DNA of 64,000 nt from Vreelandella venusta (GTDB lineage: Bacteria; Pseudomonadota; Gammaproteobacteria; Pseudomonadales; Halomonadaceae), in NCBI RefSeq assembly GCF_007989605.1, contig NZ_BJUL01000015.1, forward strand, positions 16,887-80,886, read 5' to 3'. Below, piece by piece: positions 14,501 to 24,740 of the stretch (position 1 is its first letter; each line of letters starts with the position of its first letter). Made by a program: the position numbers and the translations under genes. Under the pieces are notes generated by a model. It saw only the letters and a list, made by a program, of their open reading frames with translations, searched no databases and was not told the DNA's origin.

Positions 14501-17500
14501 ATGACAACCCCCTCAATTGCTGAGCAGGCGGGTTCTATTACCCAGCCTCTCGAGATCGCACTCGATAATTATCAGCTGGCCGACCGCTATAGCCGCGGCG
14601 AAGGCCGTATTTTTCTTACTGGCACCCAGGCATTGGTACGCATCGCCTTACGCCAAGCCGAGCTTGATCGCCACAATGGCCGCCAAACGGCAGGGCTTAT
14701 CAGTGGCTATCGTGGCTCGCCCTTAGGCGGTGTAGACCAAGAAATTTGGCGGGCGAAAGCCGCTATGGAAGCGCATCACATCGATTTTGTCCCTGCGATC
14801 AACGAAGACCTGGCCGCTACCATGATGCTTGGTTGCCAACAGGTGGAGACAGATCCTGAGCGGCAAGTCGAAGGCGTCTTCGGCATGTGGTACGGCAAAG
14901 GGCCAGGCGTTGACCGTGCGGGCGATGCGTTAAAGCACGGTAATGCCTATGGCAGCTCACCGACTGGCGGTGTGCTGGTGGTCGCGGGTGATGACCATGG
15001 GTGTGTGTCGTCCTCCATGCCACACCAGTCGGATGTCGCCTTTATGGCCTGGTTTATGCCGGTTGTAAGCCCTGCCTCATTGGCGGAGTACGAGCGCTTT
15101 GGGCTATGGGGTTATGCACTTTCACGCTTCTCTGGTTGCTGGGTGGGGTTCAAAGCCGTTTCCGAAACCGTAGAGAGTGGCGCATCGGTGGACGTGCCGC
15201 CCTTGCCGGAATATGTCACGCCGGATTTCGAAATGCCGGAAGGCGGGCTGCACTACCGCTGGCCGGACCTGCCGGGACCGCAGCTTGAGACCCGCCTTGA
15301 GCACAAGCTGGCCGCCGTTCAGGCGTTTGCCACCGCCAACCCGATTGATCAGTACTTATTTCGCCAGGAACAGGCGACGTTTGGGCTGGTTACCACCGGC
15401 AAGGGCCACCTGGATTTACTTGAGGCGCTGCGTTTATTAGGGCTGGATGAAGCGAAGCTGCGTGAATTGGGGGTGGAAATATACAAAGTCGGGATGGTGT
15501 GGCCGCTCCATCGCCCCGGCATTCTTGAGTTTATTCATGGCAAGCGCGAAGTGCTGGTCATTGAAGAGAAGCGCGGCATTATTGAAAGTCAGCTTAAAGA
15601 GTATATGTCCGAACCCGACCATCCTGGCGAGGTCATCGTGACCGGCAAGCAGGATGAAACCGGCAAGCCGCTAATTCCCTTTGTTGGAGAGCTGGGCCCG
15701 CGCCTCTTGGCAGGCTTTGTCGCCGAGCGTTTAGCGCGCTTTTTCAACATTGATTTTAGCGACAAGCTGGCAACTGTTGATGCTTGCCAAGCAGGCGTGA
15801 AAGAGCTCGGTGGTGTACGCCGCATGCCGTATTTCTGCTCCGGTTGCCCACACAACAGCTCGACCAAGGTGCCGGAGGGCAGTAAAGCCTTAGCGGGCAT
15901 CGGCTGTCATTTTATGGCGTCGTGGATGGGCCGCAACACCGAATCTTTAATTCAGATGGGCGGCGAAGGCGTTAACTGGGTGGGCAAGAGCCGCTTTACC
16001 GGCAATGGCCATATTTTCCAGAACTTAGGCGAAGGCACCTGGTTTCACTCGGGGTCAATGGCGGTGCGTCAGGCAGTGGCTGCCAACGTTAATATTACCT
16101 ATAAAATCCTGTTCAACGATGCGGTTGCCATGACGGGCGGTCAACCCGTGGATGGGCAAATCAACGTGCCGATGATCGCCCGGCAATCGCTGGATGAAGG
16201 CGTTCGTCGGGTAGTGGTGGTCAGTGATGAGCCCGAAAAATACCGCGGGCATGAAAAGGAGTTTCCTAAGCAGGTAACCTTCCACGGCCGTGAAGAGATG
16301 GATACGCTGCAACGTGAACTGCGCGAAATTCCAGGTTGCACCGTGTTGATTTATGACCAGGCATGCGCGGCTGAAAAGCGCCGTCGGCGCAAGCGTGGTT
16401 TGATGGAAGACCCCGCCCGCCGGGTGTTCATTAACCATCATGTTTGCGAAGGTTGTGGTGATTGTTCTGTGCAGTCCAACTGTTTATCGGTGGTGCCACG
16501 TGAGACCGAACTAGGCCGCAAGCGCAAAATCGATCAGTCGTCCTGCAACAAGGATATGTCCTGCGTCAGCGGCTTCTGTCCTAGTTTTGTTACGGTTGAA
16601 GGTGGTGGGTTGCGTAAAGGCCAGGGCGTCACGGCAGATAATGCCTTTTGGCAACGTATAGCGCATTTGCCAACCCCTGCGATTGCCACTTTAACGGCTC
16701 CTTACGACTTGCTGGTGGGAGGCGTTGGAGGCACGGGCGTGGTGACCGTTGGGCAGCTGATCACCATGGCAGCTCACCTGGAAGGCAAGGGCAGCAGCGT
16801 GCTCGACTTTATGGGGTTTGCGCAAAAAGGCGGGGCGGTACTGAGTTATGTGCGTCTGGCATCACAGCCCAGTGAACTGAATCAGGTACGTATCGAAGCT
16901 GGTCAGGCCGATGCGATGATCGCTTGCGATATGGTCGTAGCGAGTTCGCAGAAAGCGCTAAATGTGCTGCAGCCGACCACGCGTATCGTGGCGAATCTGG
17001 CCGAGCTAGCCACGGCGGATTATGTCCTTTATCGCGATGCGGATATGCAGCCCAGTAAGCGCCTTAATATGTTGCGTGAAGCGGTAGGCGAGGAACGCTT
17101 TGCTTCCCTGGATGCCAATCGCCTAGCCGAACAGCTGCTGGGCGATACGGTGTTTTCCAATATGATGATGCTGGGGTTTGCCTGGCAACAGGGGTTGGTG
17201 CCGCTTTCTGAACCTGCGGTGCAGCGTGCTCTGGAGCTAAACGGCGTCGCTGTGGAGAAGAACCGTCAGGCATTTGCCTGGGGTCGTTTGGCTGCGGTGG
17301 AGCCCGACTACCTTCAGCAGCATTTGGATACGCTACCCCTGTCCGCGAATGCCACACTGGACGATGTAGTTGCGCGTAACAGCCGCCACCTGGAGCGCTA
17401 TCAGAACCGTACCTGGGCTGAGCGTTACGTTACTCAAGTAACGAAAGTGCGTGAAGCAGAAACCGCGCTAAAAGGTAGCCAATCGTTGAGTGAAGCCGTC

Positions 17501-18016
17501 GCCCATCAGCTTTATCGCTTGATGGCGTATAAAGATGAGTATGAAGTGGCGCGCCTTTACACCCAGAGCGATTTTCTGGATGAGGTCAAAGCAACGTTCT
17601 CGGGTGATTACCAGCTAACCTTCCATTTGGCGCCGCCGCTGCTGGGTGGGCGGAAAGATGCCCAAGGGCGTCCGGTGAAGCGTCGTTTTGGCCCTTGGGT
17701 GCTGAAGGCAATGGGCGCGTTGGCCAAGCTGCGCGGTTTGCGCAACACCGCGCTTGACCCTTTCCGCTTCAGCGCTGATCGCAAACTCGACCGCGCTTTA
17801 TTGGCTGACTATGAGCAGTTGATCGATGAGTTAGTGGTTCGTCTTGATGGCACAAATCACGCCACGGCCATAGCGCTTGCTAAGCTGCCGGAAGAGATTC
17901 GTGGTTTCGGACCCGTTCGCGAAGCTGCCGCTGAGAAAGCCAACGAGCGCCGCGAGACGTTGTTGAAGGAGCTACGTGAAGGGCGCTCGAAGACCATCGC
18001 TGTCGAAGTCGCTTAA
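14501..18016 (+). CDS. Indolepyruvate ferredoxin oxidoreductase, fused subunits
   Basis: 1171 residues, the length of fused IOR proteins. It oxidatively decarboxylates aryl pyruvates (indolepyruvate, phenylpyruvate) to acyl-CoA, passing electrons to ferredoxin; thiamine diphosphate is the cofactor. The N-terminal part has the pyrimidine-type domain (LISGYRGSPLGGVDQEIW), the centre a YFCSGCPHNSS motif and TPP-binding GIGCHFMASW...GGEGVNW region. Ferredoxin-like cysteines follow at about 646-690 (VCEGCGDCSVQSNC; SSCNKDMSCVSGFC). The C-terminal part holds the gamma-type domain (GVGGTGVVTVGQLI). GGTGA lies six bases before the start. It links aromatic amino-acid transamination to the CoA pathways encoded nearby. 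Confidence 0.92.
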   Translation: MTTPSIAEQAGSITQPLEIALDNYQLADRYSRGEGRIFLTGTQALVRIALRQAELDRHNGRQTAGLISGYRGSPLGGVDQEIWRAKAAMEAHHIDFVPAINEDLAATMMLGCQQVETDPERQVEGVFGMWYGKGPGVDRAGDALKHGNAYGSSPTGGVLVVAGDDHGCVSSSMPHQSDVAFMAWFMPVVSPASLAEYERFGLWGYALSRFSGCWVGFKAVSETVESGASVDVPPLPEYVTPDFEMPEGGLHYRWPDLPGPQLETRLEHKLAAVQAFATANPIDQYLFRQEQATFGLVTTGKGHLDLLEALRLLGLDEAKLRELGVEIYKVGMVWPLHRPGILEFIHGKREVLVIEEKRGIIESQLKEYMSEPDHPGEVIVTGKQDETGKPLIPFVGELGPRLLAGFVAERLARFFNIDFSDKLATVDACQAGVKELGGVRRMPYFCSGCPHNSSTKVPEGSKALAGIGCHFMASWMGRNTESLIQMGGEGVNWVGKSRFTGNGHIFQNLGEGTWFHSGSMAVRQAVAANVNITYKILFNDAVAMTGGQPVDGQINVPMIARQSLDEGVRRVVVVSDEPEKYRGHEKEFPKQVTFHGREEMDTLQRELREIPGCTVLIYDQACAAEKRRRRKRGLMEDPARRVFINHHVCEGCGDCSVQSNCLSVVPRETELGRKRKIDQSSCNKDMSCVSGFCPSFVTVEGGGLRKGQGVTADNAFWQRIAHLPTPAIATLTAPYDLLVGGVGGTGVVTVGQLITMAAHLEGKGSSVLDFMGFAQKGGAVLSYVRLASQPSELNQVRIEAGQADAMIACDMVVASSQKALNVLQPTTRIVANLAELATADYVLYRDADMQPSKRLNMLREAVGEERFASLDANRLAEQLLGDTVFSNMMMLGFAWQQGLVPLSEPAVQRALELNGVAVEKNRQAFAWGRLAAVEPDYLQQHLDTLPLSANATLDDVVARNSRHLERYQNRTWAERYVTQVTKVREAETALKGSQSLSEAVAHQLYRLMAYKDEYEVARLYTQSDFLDEVKATFSGDYQLTFHLAPPLLGGRKDAQGRPVKRRFGPWVLKAMGALAKLRGLRNTALDPFRFSADRKLDRALLADYEQLIDELVVRLDGTNHATAIALAKLPEEIRGFGPVREAAAEKANERRETLLKELREGRSKTIAVEVA

Positions 18017-18055
18017 GGCAACCCAATATAGGTAAAAAAGGCCACGCAATGAGTA

Positions 18056-18400
18056 TAATGCCAGTCAGTTAAGGCTGACTGGCATTAGCCGATGGGCTGG
18101 GTTTGTAGGCCATTGTAGGCCAAGGTCAAGGTGGATTCCCGATAACCCCACTCGGGAATGACGGGGTTTGGTGGCCGGGAATGACACTTTCTATTCTGTC
18201 ATTCCCGCATGCCCTGCCACTTCGTCATTCCCGCATGCCCTTAGCGGGAATCCAGTTTGATTTTCATACCCCAGCCTCAGCGGCTAAGGTCAAGGTGGAT
18301 TCCCGATAACCCCACTCGGGAATGACAGTGCGGTAACTCGGGAATGACAGTGCGGTGGCCGGGAATGACGGGAGTTGGTGGCTGGGAGTGACAGTGATTC
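18056..18400 (+). repeat. Composite REP-like repeat, copy A
   Basis: It starts with a perfect hairpin (TAATGCCAGTCAG / CTGACTGGCATTA, 18056-18087, loop TTAAGG), then GCCGATGGG, then several inverted ATTCCCG...CGGGAAT units, including GATTCCCGATAACCCC, CGTCATTCCCGCATGCCC (twice) and AGCGGGAATCCAGTTTGA. The same order is present at 30103-30460 in the same orientation. It fills the gap between two convergent genes. The ATTCCC...GGGAAT core is like that of REP-type elements in other proteobacteria. Confidence 0.85.
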
Positions 18401-18402
18401 AG

Positions 18403-19593
18403 CTAGGTCTCTTTTCGGCGGCGTACCAGCAGCCAGTGGCTTAGCAGGGCGAGCAGCCCCATCAGTCCGATCGTCAAGGCCATGGTGCGCGAGCTGCCGT
18501 CGTGGAATTGCCCGACTAATCCGCCTACCACAGCGGCAATCGTCATTTGCAGAAAACCAAACAAAGAAGACGCTGCGCCCGCACATTGAGGGTTGGGTGC
18601 CAGTGCACCGGCCATTGTTTGTGGCATCAAAATGCCGACCCCCAGCATAAATACCATATGCGGCCCCACTACTGCCCACGGATGATGAACGCCAACGGTG
18701 GCCAAGCCCGCCATGACGACGCCCCCAGTTGCGCAGATTACGCTGCCCAAAGTGACGAGGCGATCACGACCCAAACGGTGGCTATAGCGGCCGCTGACCA
18801 GAGTGCCGACGAAGAAGCCCGCGACAATCAGTGTGAACATCACGCCATACAACGTAGGTGCGACACCCAGGTATTCGATGAGTACAAAAGATGAGCCCGA
18901 AAGGTACGCGAATAGCCCGGAGAACGCGGCCGCATTTACCAAGGTGTAGCCGATAAAGGCACGCTGAGTCAGTAGTAAGCGGAAATTAGCCAGTACTGTT
19001 TTCGGGTGAATCGATTGCCGTCGCTCCTTCGCCAACGGCTCGGGTAGCATAAAGATCAGCACCGCCAGCATCACTGCCGCGTAGAGCGCTAGCACCACGA
19101 ACACCGATTCCCAGCCAAAAAACAGCAGTAACCCTGCGCCCACCACGGGGGCTAGAGCAGGGGCGAGGGCCATCGTGCTTGCCATATAAGAGAGAATGCG
19201 CCCAGCCTCGATCGGGCCATGAATATCACGCACCGATGCCCGTGCTAATACCGGTCCAGCAGCACCGCCGAAGGCCTGCAGGAAGCGGCCTACCAGCAAC
19301 CACTCGACGCTAGGCGCCCAGGCACACAGTAAGCTCGCAGCGAGAAACAGCGATAACCCTGCAATCATCACCGGGCGGCGGCCAAAGCGATCAGAGATTG
19401 GCCCGCACACTAGTTGGGCCAGCGCGAATCCAGCCATATAGAGGCTAAGGGTTAGCTGTATTCGGTCTGGGCCAGTATTCAGCGCGTCTGCCATCGCGGG
19501 CATGGCTGGCAAGTACATATCCGTCGCCAGCGGGCCAAGTGCAGTCACCGCGGCCAGTGCCACGACGGTGGCGGTAGAGGGCAGCTTTAGCAC
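18403..19593 (-). CDS. MFS exporter, Bcr/CflA type
   Basis: 396 residues with twelve predicted spans. The motif DMYLPAMPAMADAL in TM1 and GPISDRFGRRPVMIAGL in the TM2-TM3 loop, then LQAFGGAAGPVLARASVRDI in TM4-5, are characteristic of the Bcr/CflA drug and metabolite exporters. It lies downstream of maiA on the same strand with a 135-bp gap and a hairpin, so it may be a separate unit. It could export an aromatic intermediate or a toxic compound by proton antiport. Substrate unknown. Confidence 0.85.
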   Translation of the reverse strand: MLKLPSTATVVALAAVTALGPLATDMYLPAMPAMADALNTGPDRIQLTLSLYMAGFALAQLVCGPISDRFGRRPVMIAGLSLFLAASLLCAWAPSVEWLLVGRFLQAFGGAAGPVLARASVRDIHGPIEAGRILSYMASTMALAPALAPVVGAGLLLFFGWESVFVVLALYAAVMLAVLIFMLPEPLAKERRQSIHPKTVLANFRLLLTQRAFIGYTLVNAAAFSGLFAYLSGSSFVLIEYLGVAPTLYGVMFTLIVAGFFVGTLVSGRYSHRLGRDRLVTLGSVICATGGVVMAGLATVGVHHPWAVVGPHMVFMLGVGILMPQTMAGALAPNPQCAGAASSLFGFLQMTIAAVVGGLVGQFHDGSSRTMALTIGLMGLLALLSHWLLVRRRKET

Positions 19594-19639
19594 CCCTTAA
19601 CTCCTTTTGGTTGGATGTGATGCCCCTTCGGACACGAGA

Positions 19640-19669
19640 CGGGCGCCTTCCCGAGTGGAAAGACGCCCG
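19640..19669 (-). terminator. Weak hairpin after maiA
   Basis: CGGGCG and CGCCCG arms with an inner TTCC/GGAA stem lie between maiA and the MFS gene. There is no T tract, so termination is uncertain; it could also be a leader structure of the MFS gene. Confidence 0.35.
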
Positions 19670-19728
19670 CTTATGTTAGCCTGCTTAGTATAACTTAATC
19701 GTATCGCTTTATTTGGCTTGGCTTCAGC

Positions 19729-20373
19729 TTAGTTGGCGTCAGGCTGTGCCTCGGGGGCGGCTTTTTCGAAAGCTGGCAGCGCACGACAATTGGCAGCGAT
19801 GCGCTGGATCGTCGGGTAGGCTGACAAATCGCACTCGAAGCGCTCTGCGTTATACACCTGAGGAATCAGGCAGATATCCGCAAGCGTTGGGGAGTCACCA
19901 TGGCAAAAGTCGCCGCTGCTGGGGTCAGTAGAGAGCGTCGCTTCCAGGGCTGAGAAGCCCTCGGTAATCCAATGGCGATACCATGCTAACTTGGCCGCCT
20001 CATCCACCCCTAGTTCACCGACGAGATACTTGAGCACCCGCAGGTTATTGAGCGGATGAATCTCGCAAGCCACCGACTGGGCAAGCGCACGAACTCTTGC
20101 GCGCGCTAGGGCATCCGCCGGTAGCAGCGCAGGCTTGGGGTGTCGCTCATCGAGATACTCACAGATCGCCAGCGACTGGTTGACCACTGAGTTATCATCC
20201 AACACTAAGCTAGGCACCATTCCCTGAGGGTTGCGCGCCAGCTGGTCACCACCCCGCTGCTCGCCTTTCACCAAGTTGATCGGAACCTGATCGTAGTCCA
20301 GGCCTTTCAGGTTTAAGGCGATCCGCACCCGGTAAGCAGCCGACGAGCGGAAATAGCCGTAAAGCGTCGTCAT
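19729..20373 (-). CDS. maiA: Maleylacetoacetate isomerase
   Basis: 214 residues, a zeta-class glutathione transferase that isomerises maleylacetoacetate to fumarylacetoacetate with glutathione. The family signature SSAAYRVRIAL is at residues 10-20, followed by KGLDYDQVPINL and NPQGMVPSLVLDD; VNQSLAICEYL binds glutathione's gamma-glutamyl part. It lies 21 bp after the fumarylacetoacetase gene, in the operon hmgA-fah-maiA. Length and spacing are normal. Confidence 0.95.
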   Translation of the reverse strand: MTTLYGYFRSSAAYRVRIALNLKGLDYDQVPINLVKGEQRGGDQLARNPQGMVPSLVLDDNSVVNQSLAICEYLDERHPKPALLPADALARARVRALAQSVACEIHPLNNLRVLKYLVGELGVDEAAKLAWYRHWITEGFSALEATLSTDPSSGDFCHGDSPTLADICLIPQVYNAERFECDLSAYPTIQRIAANCRALPAFEKAAPEAQPDAN

Positions 20374-20394
20374 GTTACCTTCCTTGTGTTGACT

Positions 20395-21420
20395 TTATTT
20401 GGGCTGATACTTCACGACTTGCTGATCGATGGTACCAAATATGTTGTTGCCATCGCGGTCAAACATCTCGATGCGCACCCGGTCGCCAAAGCGCATAAAG
20501 GGAGTTTTTACCTGGCCGTAGAGTATCTGCTCGACCATGCGTACTTCGGCCAAGCAGCTATAGCCTACGCCGCCGTCAGCCACCGGCTTTCCAGGGCCGC
20601 CATCGGGGTCTGGGTTGGAAACAGTACCCGAACCAATCACAGCGCCCGCGCCGAGGTAGCGGGTCTTGGCCGCATGGGCAACCAGCTGTGGAAAGCTGAA
20701 AATCATATCGGGACCCGCTTCTGGCTCGCCAAACTTCTCATCATTCAGGTGCACGGTCAGCGGCAGGTGCACTTTGCCTTCTTGCCAAGCATCGCCCAGT
20801 TCGTCTGGAGTCACCGCGATGGGCGAGAAAGCAGAGGCGGGCTTGGCTTGGAAAAAGCCGAAGCCCTTCGCCAGCTCGCCTGGAATGAGGCCGCGCAGGC
20901 TGACATCGTTGACCAGCATCACCAGTTTAATGTGCTTGGCGGCTTCCTCGGGAGTGACGGCCATCGGCACGTCATCGGTAATAACTGCGATCTCACCTTC
21001 AAAGTCGATGCCATGCTCTTCACTGACCGCTTCGATATCTTCGGTGGGCGCCAGGAAGCAGTCGCTACCACCCTGGTACATAAGTGGATCGGTCCAGAAG
21101 GTTTCGGGCATCTCAGCATTACGCGCCTGACGTACCAGCTGGACATGGTTTAGATAGGCGGAGCCGTCGGCCCACTGATAGGCCCGCGGTAACGGAGAGT
21201 GCAGCGCCCGCTGATCAAGCTCAAAAGCACCGTCGGCATCATCACTATTTAGTTGTGCGTAGCGTTCTTCAAGCTGAGGGCTAACGGCTTCCCAGCTTTC
21301 AAGGGCCGCTTGAAGTGTGGGAGCAATATCAACAGCGCTTACGGCACGGGCGAGGTCGCGAGAGACGATAATGAGTTCGCCATCGCGGCCTTTGTTCAGT
21401 GTTGCAAGTTTCATGGGCAT
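20395..21420 (-). CDS. fah: Fumarylacetoacetase
   Basis: 341 residues, the short bacterial form. It hydrolyses fumarylacetoacetate to fumarate and acetoacetate, the last step of the homogentisate route. The metal-binding and catalytic core is visible in IDFEGEIAVITDDVP and in LKLVMLVNDVSLRGLIPGE-like residues, with GSGTVSNPD near the end. An AAGGA sequence precedes the ATG at 21420; a second ATG two codons later is possible. It is 30 bp downstream of hmgA and 21 bp upstream of maiA on the same strand. Confidence 0.95.
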   Translation of the reverse strand: MPMKLATLNKGRDGELIIVSRDLARAVSAVDIAPTLQAALESWEAVSPQLEERYAQLNSDDADGAFELDQRALHSPLPRAYQWADGSAYLNHVQLVRQARNAEMPETFWTDPLMYQGGSDCFLAPTEDIEAVSEEHGIDFEGEIAVITDDVPMAVTPEEAAKHIKLVMLVNDVSLRGLIPGELAKGFGFFQAKPASAFSPIAVTPDELGDAWQEGKVHLPLTVHLNDEKFGEPEAGPDMIFSFPQLVAHAAKTRYLGAGAVIGSGTVSNPDPDGGPGKPVADGGVGYSCLAEVRMVEQILYGQVKTPFMRFGDRVRIEMFDRDGNNIFGTIDQQVVKYQPK

Positions 21421-21450
21421 TCAATCCTTGTCGTCAGGGGGCGATAAGTT

Positions 21451-22758
21451 TTACGGCTGGTTTGGGTTGAAGTGCGAACGCAGCGTTGACCAAACATCCA
21501 CATAGTCACGTTGGCGGAAGTCAGCCTCCAGAGCCGCAGGGGTTGGGTGGAATAAGTAGCGGCTTTCAAACATGAAGGCCAATGTATCGCCTATGAAGTG
21601 TGGCTTCAGCTCAGCGTTGGAAGCTTTCTCAAATGTCTCAGCATCCGGGCCGTGGGGTGACATTGAGTTGTGCAGGCTGGCACCGCCTGGAGTGAAGCCT
21701 TCTGCTTTTGCATCGTACTCGCCATGAATAAGCCCCATAAACTCGCTCATCAGGTTGCGATGGAACCAGGGCGGTCTGAAAGTGTTCTCGGCAACCATCC
21801 AGCGCGGCGGGAAAATCACAAAATCAAGATTGGCCATTCCCGGCGTATCGGAGGGGGACGTTAATACGGTGAAGATTGACGGATCCGGGTGGTCGAAGCT
21901 CACTGTATTGATGGTGTTGAAGTTGGCGAGATTATATTTATACGGCGCGCAGTTGCCGTGCCACGCCACCACATCTAACGGCGAATGGTTGAGCTTTGTT
22001 TCCCAGAAGCGACCAGAGAACTTAGCGACTAAGCGATAATCACCTTCCAGGTCTTCATAGGCTGCCACCGGGCTTTGGAAGTCTCGCGGGTTGGCTAAAC
22101 CGTTAGCCCCAATGGGGCCGAGGCCGGGTAGTTCTAGAGGGCTGCCGTAGTTCTCACAAATATACCCCCGCGCAGCGTCAACACCCTGTGCTTTACGCAC
22201 TTGGAACTTCACGCCGCGAGGAATAACGGCAATCTCACCGTTATCAATCTCGAGTTCACCAAATTCGGTGCGTAGACGAATAGCCCCCATTTGCGGAACG
22301 AAGAGCAGTTCGCCATCTGCGTTGTAGAAAAAGCGTTCAGTCATGTCTGCATTGAACGTATAAACATGCACACCCACACCGGCCTGAGTGGCCGCATCCC
22401 CGTTCACTGCAATGGTAAACAGGCCATCGATAAAGTCAGTTGGTGCATCCGGTATCGCAACCGGGTCCCAGCGCATTTGGTTGGGGTCCGCCGCTGGCTT
22501 CTCTAATGGGGATGTGTGTACGTTGCTATTTTCCAGTGGCTGATACGCGCTCTGAACAACTGAAGGGCGAATGCGATAAAGCCAGCTACGAAAGTTTTGA
22601 TGCCGAGGCGCAGTGAATGCGGAACCAGTGAGTTGTTCAGCATATAAGCCGTAAGCACACTTTTGCGGTGAGTTTTGCCCAATTGGCAGTGCACCCGGCA
22701 GCGCTTCGCTTGAAAAGTGGTTATGGAAACCGTTCTGATATTGCAATTGTTCAGTCAT
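21451..22758 (-). CDS. hmgA: Homogentisate 1,2-dioxygenase
   Basis: 435 residues, standard length. It opens the homogentisate ring to maleylacetoacetate with Fe(II) and O2. Expected iron ligands are H333 and E339 in FHRNLMSEF and H369 in MSPHGPD; their spacing (6 and 30) equals that of the human enzyme. The N-terminal [19 protein letters not shown] segment is the family hallmark. It heads hmgA-fah-maiA and is preceded, 67 bp upstream, by the MhaB-like gene of the second hydroxylase pair, so hydroxylation and ring opening are probably cotranscribed. Confidence 0.97.
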   Translation of the reverse strand: MTEQLQYQNGFHNHFSSEALPGALPIGQNSPQKCAYGLYAEQLTGSAFTAPRHQNFRSWLYRIRPSVVQSAYQPLENSNVHTSPLEKPAADPNQMRWDPVAIPDAPTDFIDGLFTIAVNGDAATQAGVGVHVYTFNADMTERFFYNADGELLFVPQMGAIRLRTEFGELEIDNGEIAVIPRGVKFQVRKAQGVDAARGYICENYGSPLELPGLGPIGANGLANPRDFQSPVAAYEDLEGDYRLVAKFSGRFWETKLNHSPLDVVAWHGNCAPYKYNLANFNTINTVSFDHPDPSIFTVLTSPSDTPGMANLDFVIFPPRWMVAENTFRPPWFHRNLMSEFMGLIHGEYDAKAEGFTPGGASLHNSMSPHGPDAETFEKASNAELKPHFIGDTLAFMFESRYLFHPTPAALEADFRQRDYVDVWSTLRSHFNPNQP

Positions 22759-22825
22759 TGTTAAGACCTGCTGTGTTTGGACGTTACTTAAATAAATCTA
22801 AGTCTTATAAACATAGACGCGGCGA

Positions 22826-23023
22826 TTAATCACCATCACCAACCGCATGGGAAATGGCTGCTTCTAGCACGGTTTGATCGCCGATATGATTAGCCAGTAA
22901 CAAGATCAAACGGGCATTGATGCGCTCACTCTCTGCCTCGCTGCGGTCGCGATGTAGCGCGGTGAGTGCCGCGTAAAAGGCGTCCGGATCAGTGAAGTTG
23001 GGATTTAATTCAAGCCTTGGCAT
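22826..23023 (-). CDS. mhaB: MhaB-like small partner protein (DUF2783-type), copy 2
   Basis: 65 residues from the ATG at 23023, with GGAG seven bases upstream; a longer in-frame start lies inside the hydroxylase gene. Length is close to that reported for MhaB of P. putida U. The core FTDPDAFYAALTAL...INARLILLLANHIGDQTVLEAAISHA is helical and resembles the small protein at 12123. It overlaps the end of the flavoprotein gene by 14 bp, so the two are translated together. A coupling role in 3-hydroxyphenylacetate 6-hydroxylation is inferred from the pair plus adjacent hmgA. Confidence 0.75.
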   Translation of the reverse strand: MPRLELNPNFTDPDAFYAALTALHRDRSEAESERINARLILLLANHIGDQTVLEAAISHAVGDGD

Positions 23024-24740
23024 GGCAACGCTCCTGAAAGATCGTGTCAGCGGTACCCGCAAGATAAACGCCCAGCGCGCGGTCTAATGCATCTTCAACC
23101 TGGTGGGCAGTGACGGTGTGCCAGCGAGCAGTAACGTGCTGGTCAGGACGGATAAGGTATCCGCCACCCGCTTTGAGGCCGTAGCGTTGCGTCACTAGCC
23201 CTTCGGTATCGTCTATCACGGTGGTGCGCGGTAGAGCGCCAAACTCATCCGGAGCTGGGCCAACCACCACAAGGCGTAAGTCAGTGTGGCGATCTAACAG
23301 CTCGCTCAGCTCTCTTAGCGGCGCAGTGGCGTGACCGTCATCAATACGGCCATCGAGTAGCAGTACAAAACCATTACCCAACTGGTTGAGTAGCCAAGCG
23401 TTCTGCTCGCCCAGGCGAATGGGGGCGTCCTTAGCCGAGCTACCAGGGCGCAGTTCGCTTGGGCCACTATCAACATCGGGCGTATTAAGCGGTGAGCTAT
23501 CGTAGCGACACGGCATGGAAAGGCGGCCGCTGTTGACTAGGCTACGTGCGAAGGCATGTTTCTCCGCCAGCTCCAGCGTCACATCGCGGAATACCTGGCT
23601 GATATGGCTCTTCGGGGTAATAAAGTCGGTGGCGCGAGTAGAGTTAAGCAGGTTTTCTGTCGCGCCGTGCTGGCGCTCGGTGTTATACGTGGATAAGAGT
23701 GTTTTCGGTGCCTGGGCTTTGAGAACACGCGCCAGTTTCCAGGCTAAGTTCTCCACACCCTGGAGGGCGCCGTTGGCACCTCTGGCGCCAAAGGGGGATA
23801 CCTGATGAGCTGCGTCGCCCATAAATATCACGCTGTGATGAATGAAGTTATCCATCTTGCGGCAGCGGAAGGTGTAGACACTGGCCCACTCAAGCTCAAA
23901 CTCCACGTCCGGGCCAAGCATCGCCTGCACGCGCGGGCGAATGTTCTCTTCTTTCTTTTCTTCTTCCGGGTCAGCGTCCCAGCCTAGCTGGAAGTCGATA
24001 CGCCACACATTGTCGGGTTCTTTGTGCAGCAGCACCGATTGATTGGGATGGAAGGGCGGATCAAACCAAAACCAGCGCTCTGTCGGGAAATCAGCCTTCA
24101 TCACCACATCCGCAATCAGGAAGCGGTCTTGAAATACCTGGCCTTTGCAGTCAAGGCCTAGCATGTCGCGGATGCGGCTGTTGGCACCATCCGAAACAAG
24201 CAGATAGTCACAGGTCAGTGAGTAGTCACCATCCTGAGTCGACACCTTGATGGCGGTGCTATCAGGCTGAGCATCAACATCAATGACCTTATGTTTCCAG
24301 CGCAGATCAATTTGCTCAGCAAAGTCGTGAGCGCGATTGACCAGAAACTCTTCAAAGTAATACTGCTGCAAGTTAATAAAAGCGGGAATGCGGTGGCCAT
24401 CTTCTGGCAGCAGGTTGAAGTCATAGACTTCGCGGTCTTGGAAAAAGACGCGGCCATGTTGCCAAGTGACGCCTTTTTCAAGCATCGGCTCGACGCAGCC
24501 TAAACGGTCAATAATTTCCAGTGAACGCTTGGCAAAGCACAATGCCCGCGACCCCACGCTAACGGTGTTGTTGTCGTCCAGGACAATCGAATGAATGCCT
24601 TGCTGAGCCAAATCGATAGCGGCGGCGAGGCCGCTAGGTCCGGCACCGACAATCACCACCGGATAATGGCGAACATCTTGAACATCAAGCTCAGGCGGGC
24701 GTCGGTAAGGATAGACAGGATTTTTATAGGTTGTTGGCAT
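23010..24740 (-). CDS. mhaA: MhaA-like FAD aromatic hydroxylase, copy 2 (probable 3-hydroxyphenylacetate 6-hydroxylase)
   Basis: 576 residues of the flavin monooxygenase family. GAGPSG at 32-37, DYLLVSDGANSRIRD near 200, and VIFMGDAAHQVSPFGARGANG near 315 are the three FAD-binding motifs. The C-terminus ends with GGGYLIRPDQHVTARWH, parallel to copy 1. Followed by mhaB, hmgA, fah and maiA, it most simply feeds homogentisate from a hydroxyphenylacetate. Upstream lies a 76-bp gap to the metallo-beta-lactamase-fold gene, so transcription may begin there. Reaction is inferred; other meta-hydroxy aromatic acids are possible substrates. Confidence 0.8.
   Translation of the reverse strand: MPTTYKNPVYPYRRPPELDVQDVRHYPVVIVGAGPSGLAAAIDLAQQGIHSIVLDDNNTVSVGSRALCFAKRSLEIIDRLGCVEPMLEKGVTWQHGRVFFQDREVYDFNLLPEDGHRIPAFINLQQYYFEEFLVNRAHDFAEQIDLRWKHKVIDVDAQPDSTAIKVSTQDGDYSLTCDYLLVSDGANSRIRDMLGLDCKGQVFQDRFLIADVVMKADFPTERWFWFDPPFHPNQSVLLHKEPDNVWRIDFQLGWDADPEEEKKEENIRPRVQAMLGPDVEFELEWASVYTFRCRKMDNFIHHSVIFMGDAAHQVSPFGARGANGALQGVENLAWKLARVLKAQAPKTLLSTYNTERQHGATENLLNSTRATDFITPKSHISQVFRDVTLELAEKHAFARSLVNSGRLSMPCRYDSSPLNTPDVDSGPSELRPGSSAKDAPIRLGEQNAWLLNQLGNGFVLLLDGRIDDGHATAPLRELSELLDRHTDLRLVVVGPAPDEFGALPRTTVIDDTEGLVTQRYGLKAGGGYLIRPDQHVTARWHTVTAHQVEDALDRALGVYLAGTADTIFQERCHAKA

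Noticed and set aside
18290..18679. Minus-strand reading frame whose end resembles another at 30366-30548
   Set aside because: The similarity comes from both frames running through the composite repeat; neither has a ribosome site or family match, and the first overlaps the MFS gene.
20386..21153. 255-residue frame opposite fumarylacetoacetase
   Set aside because: Antisense to a certain enzyme; no known domain; long open frames are expected opposite GC-rich genes.
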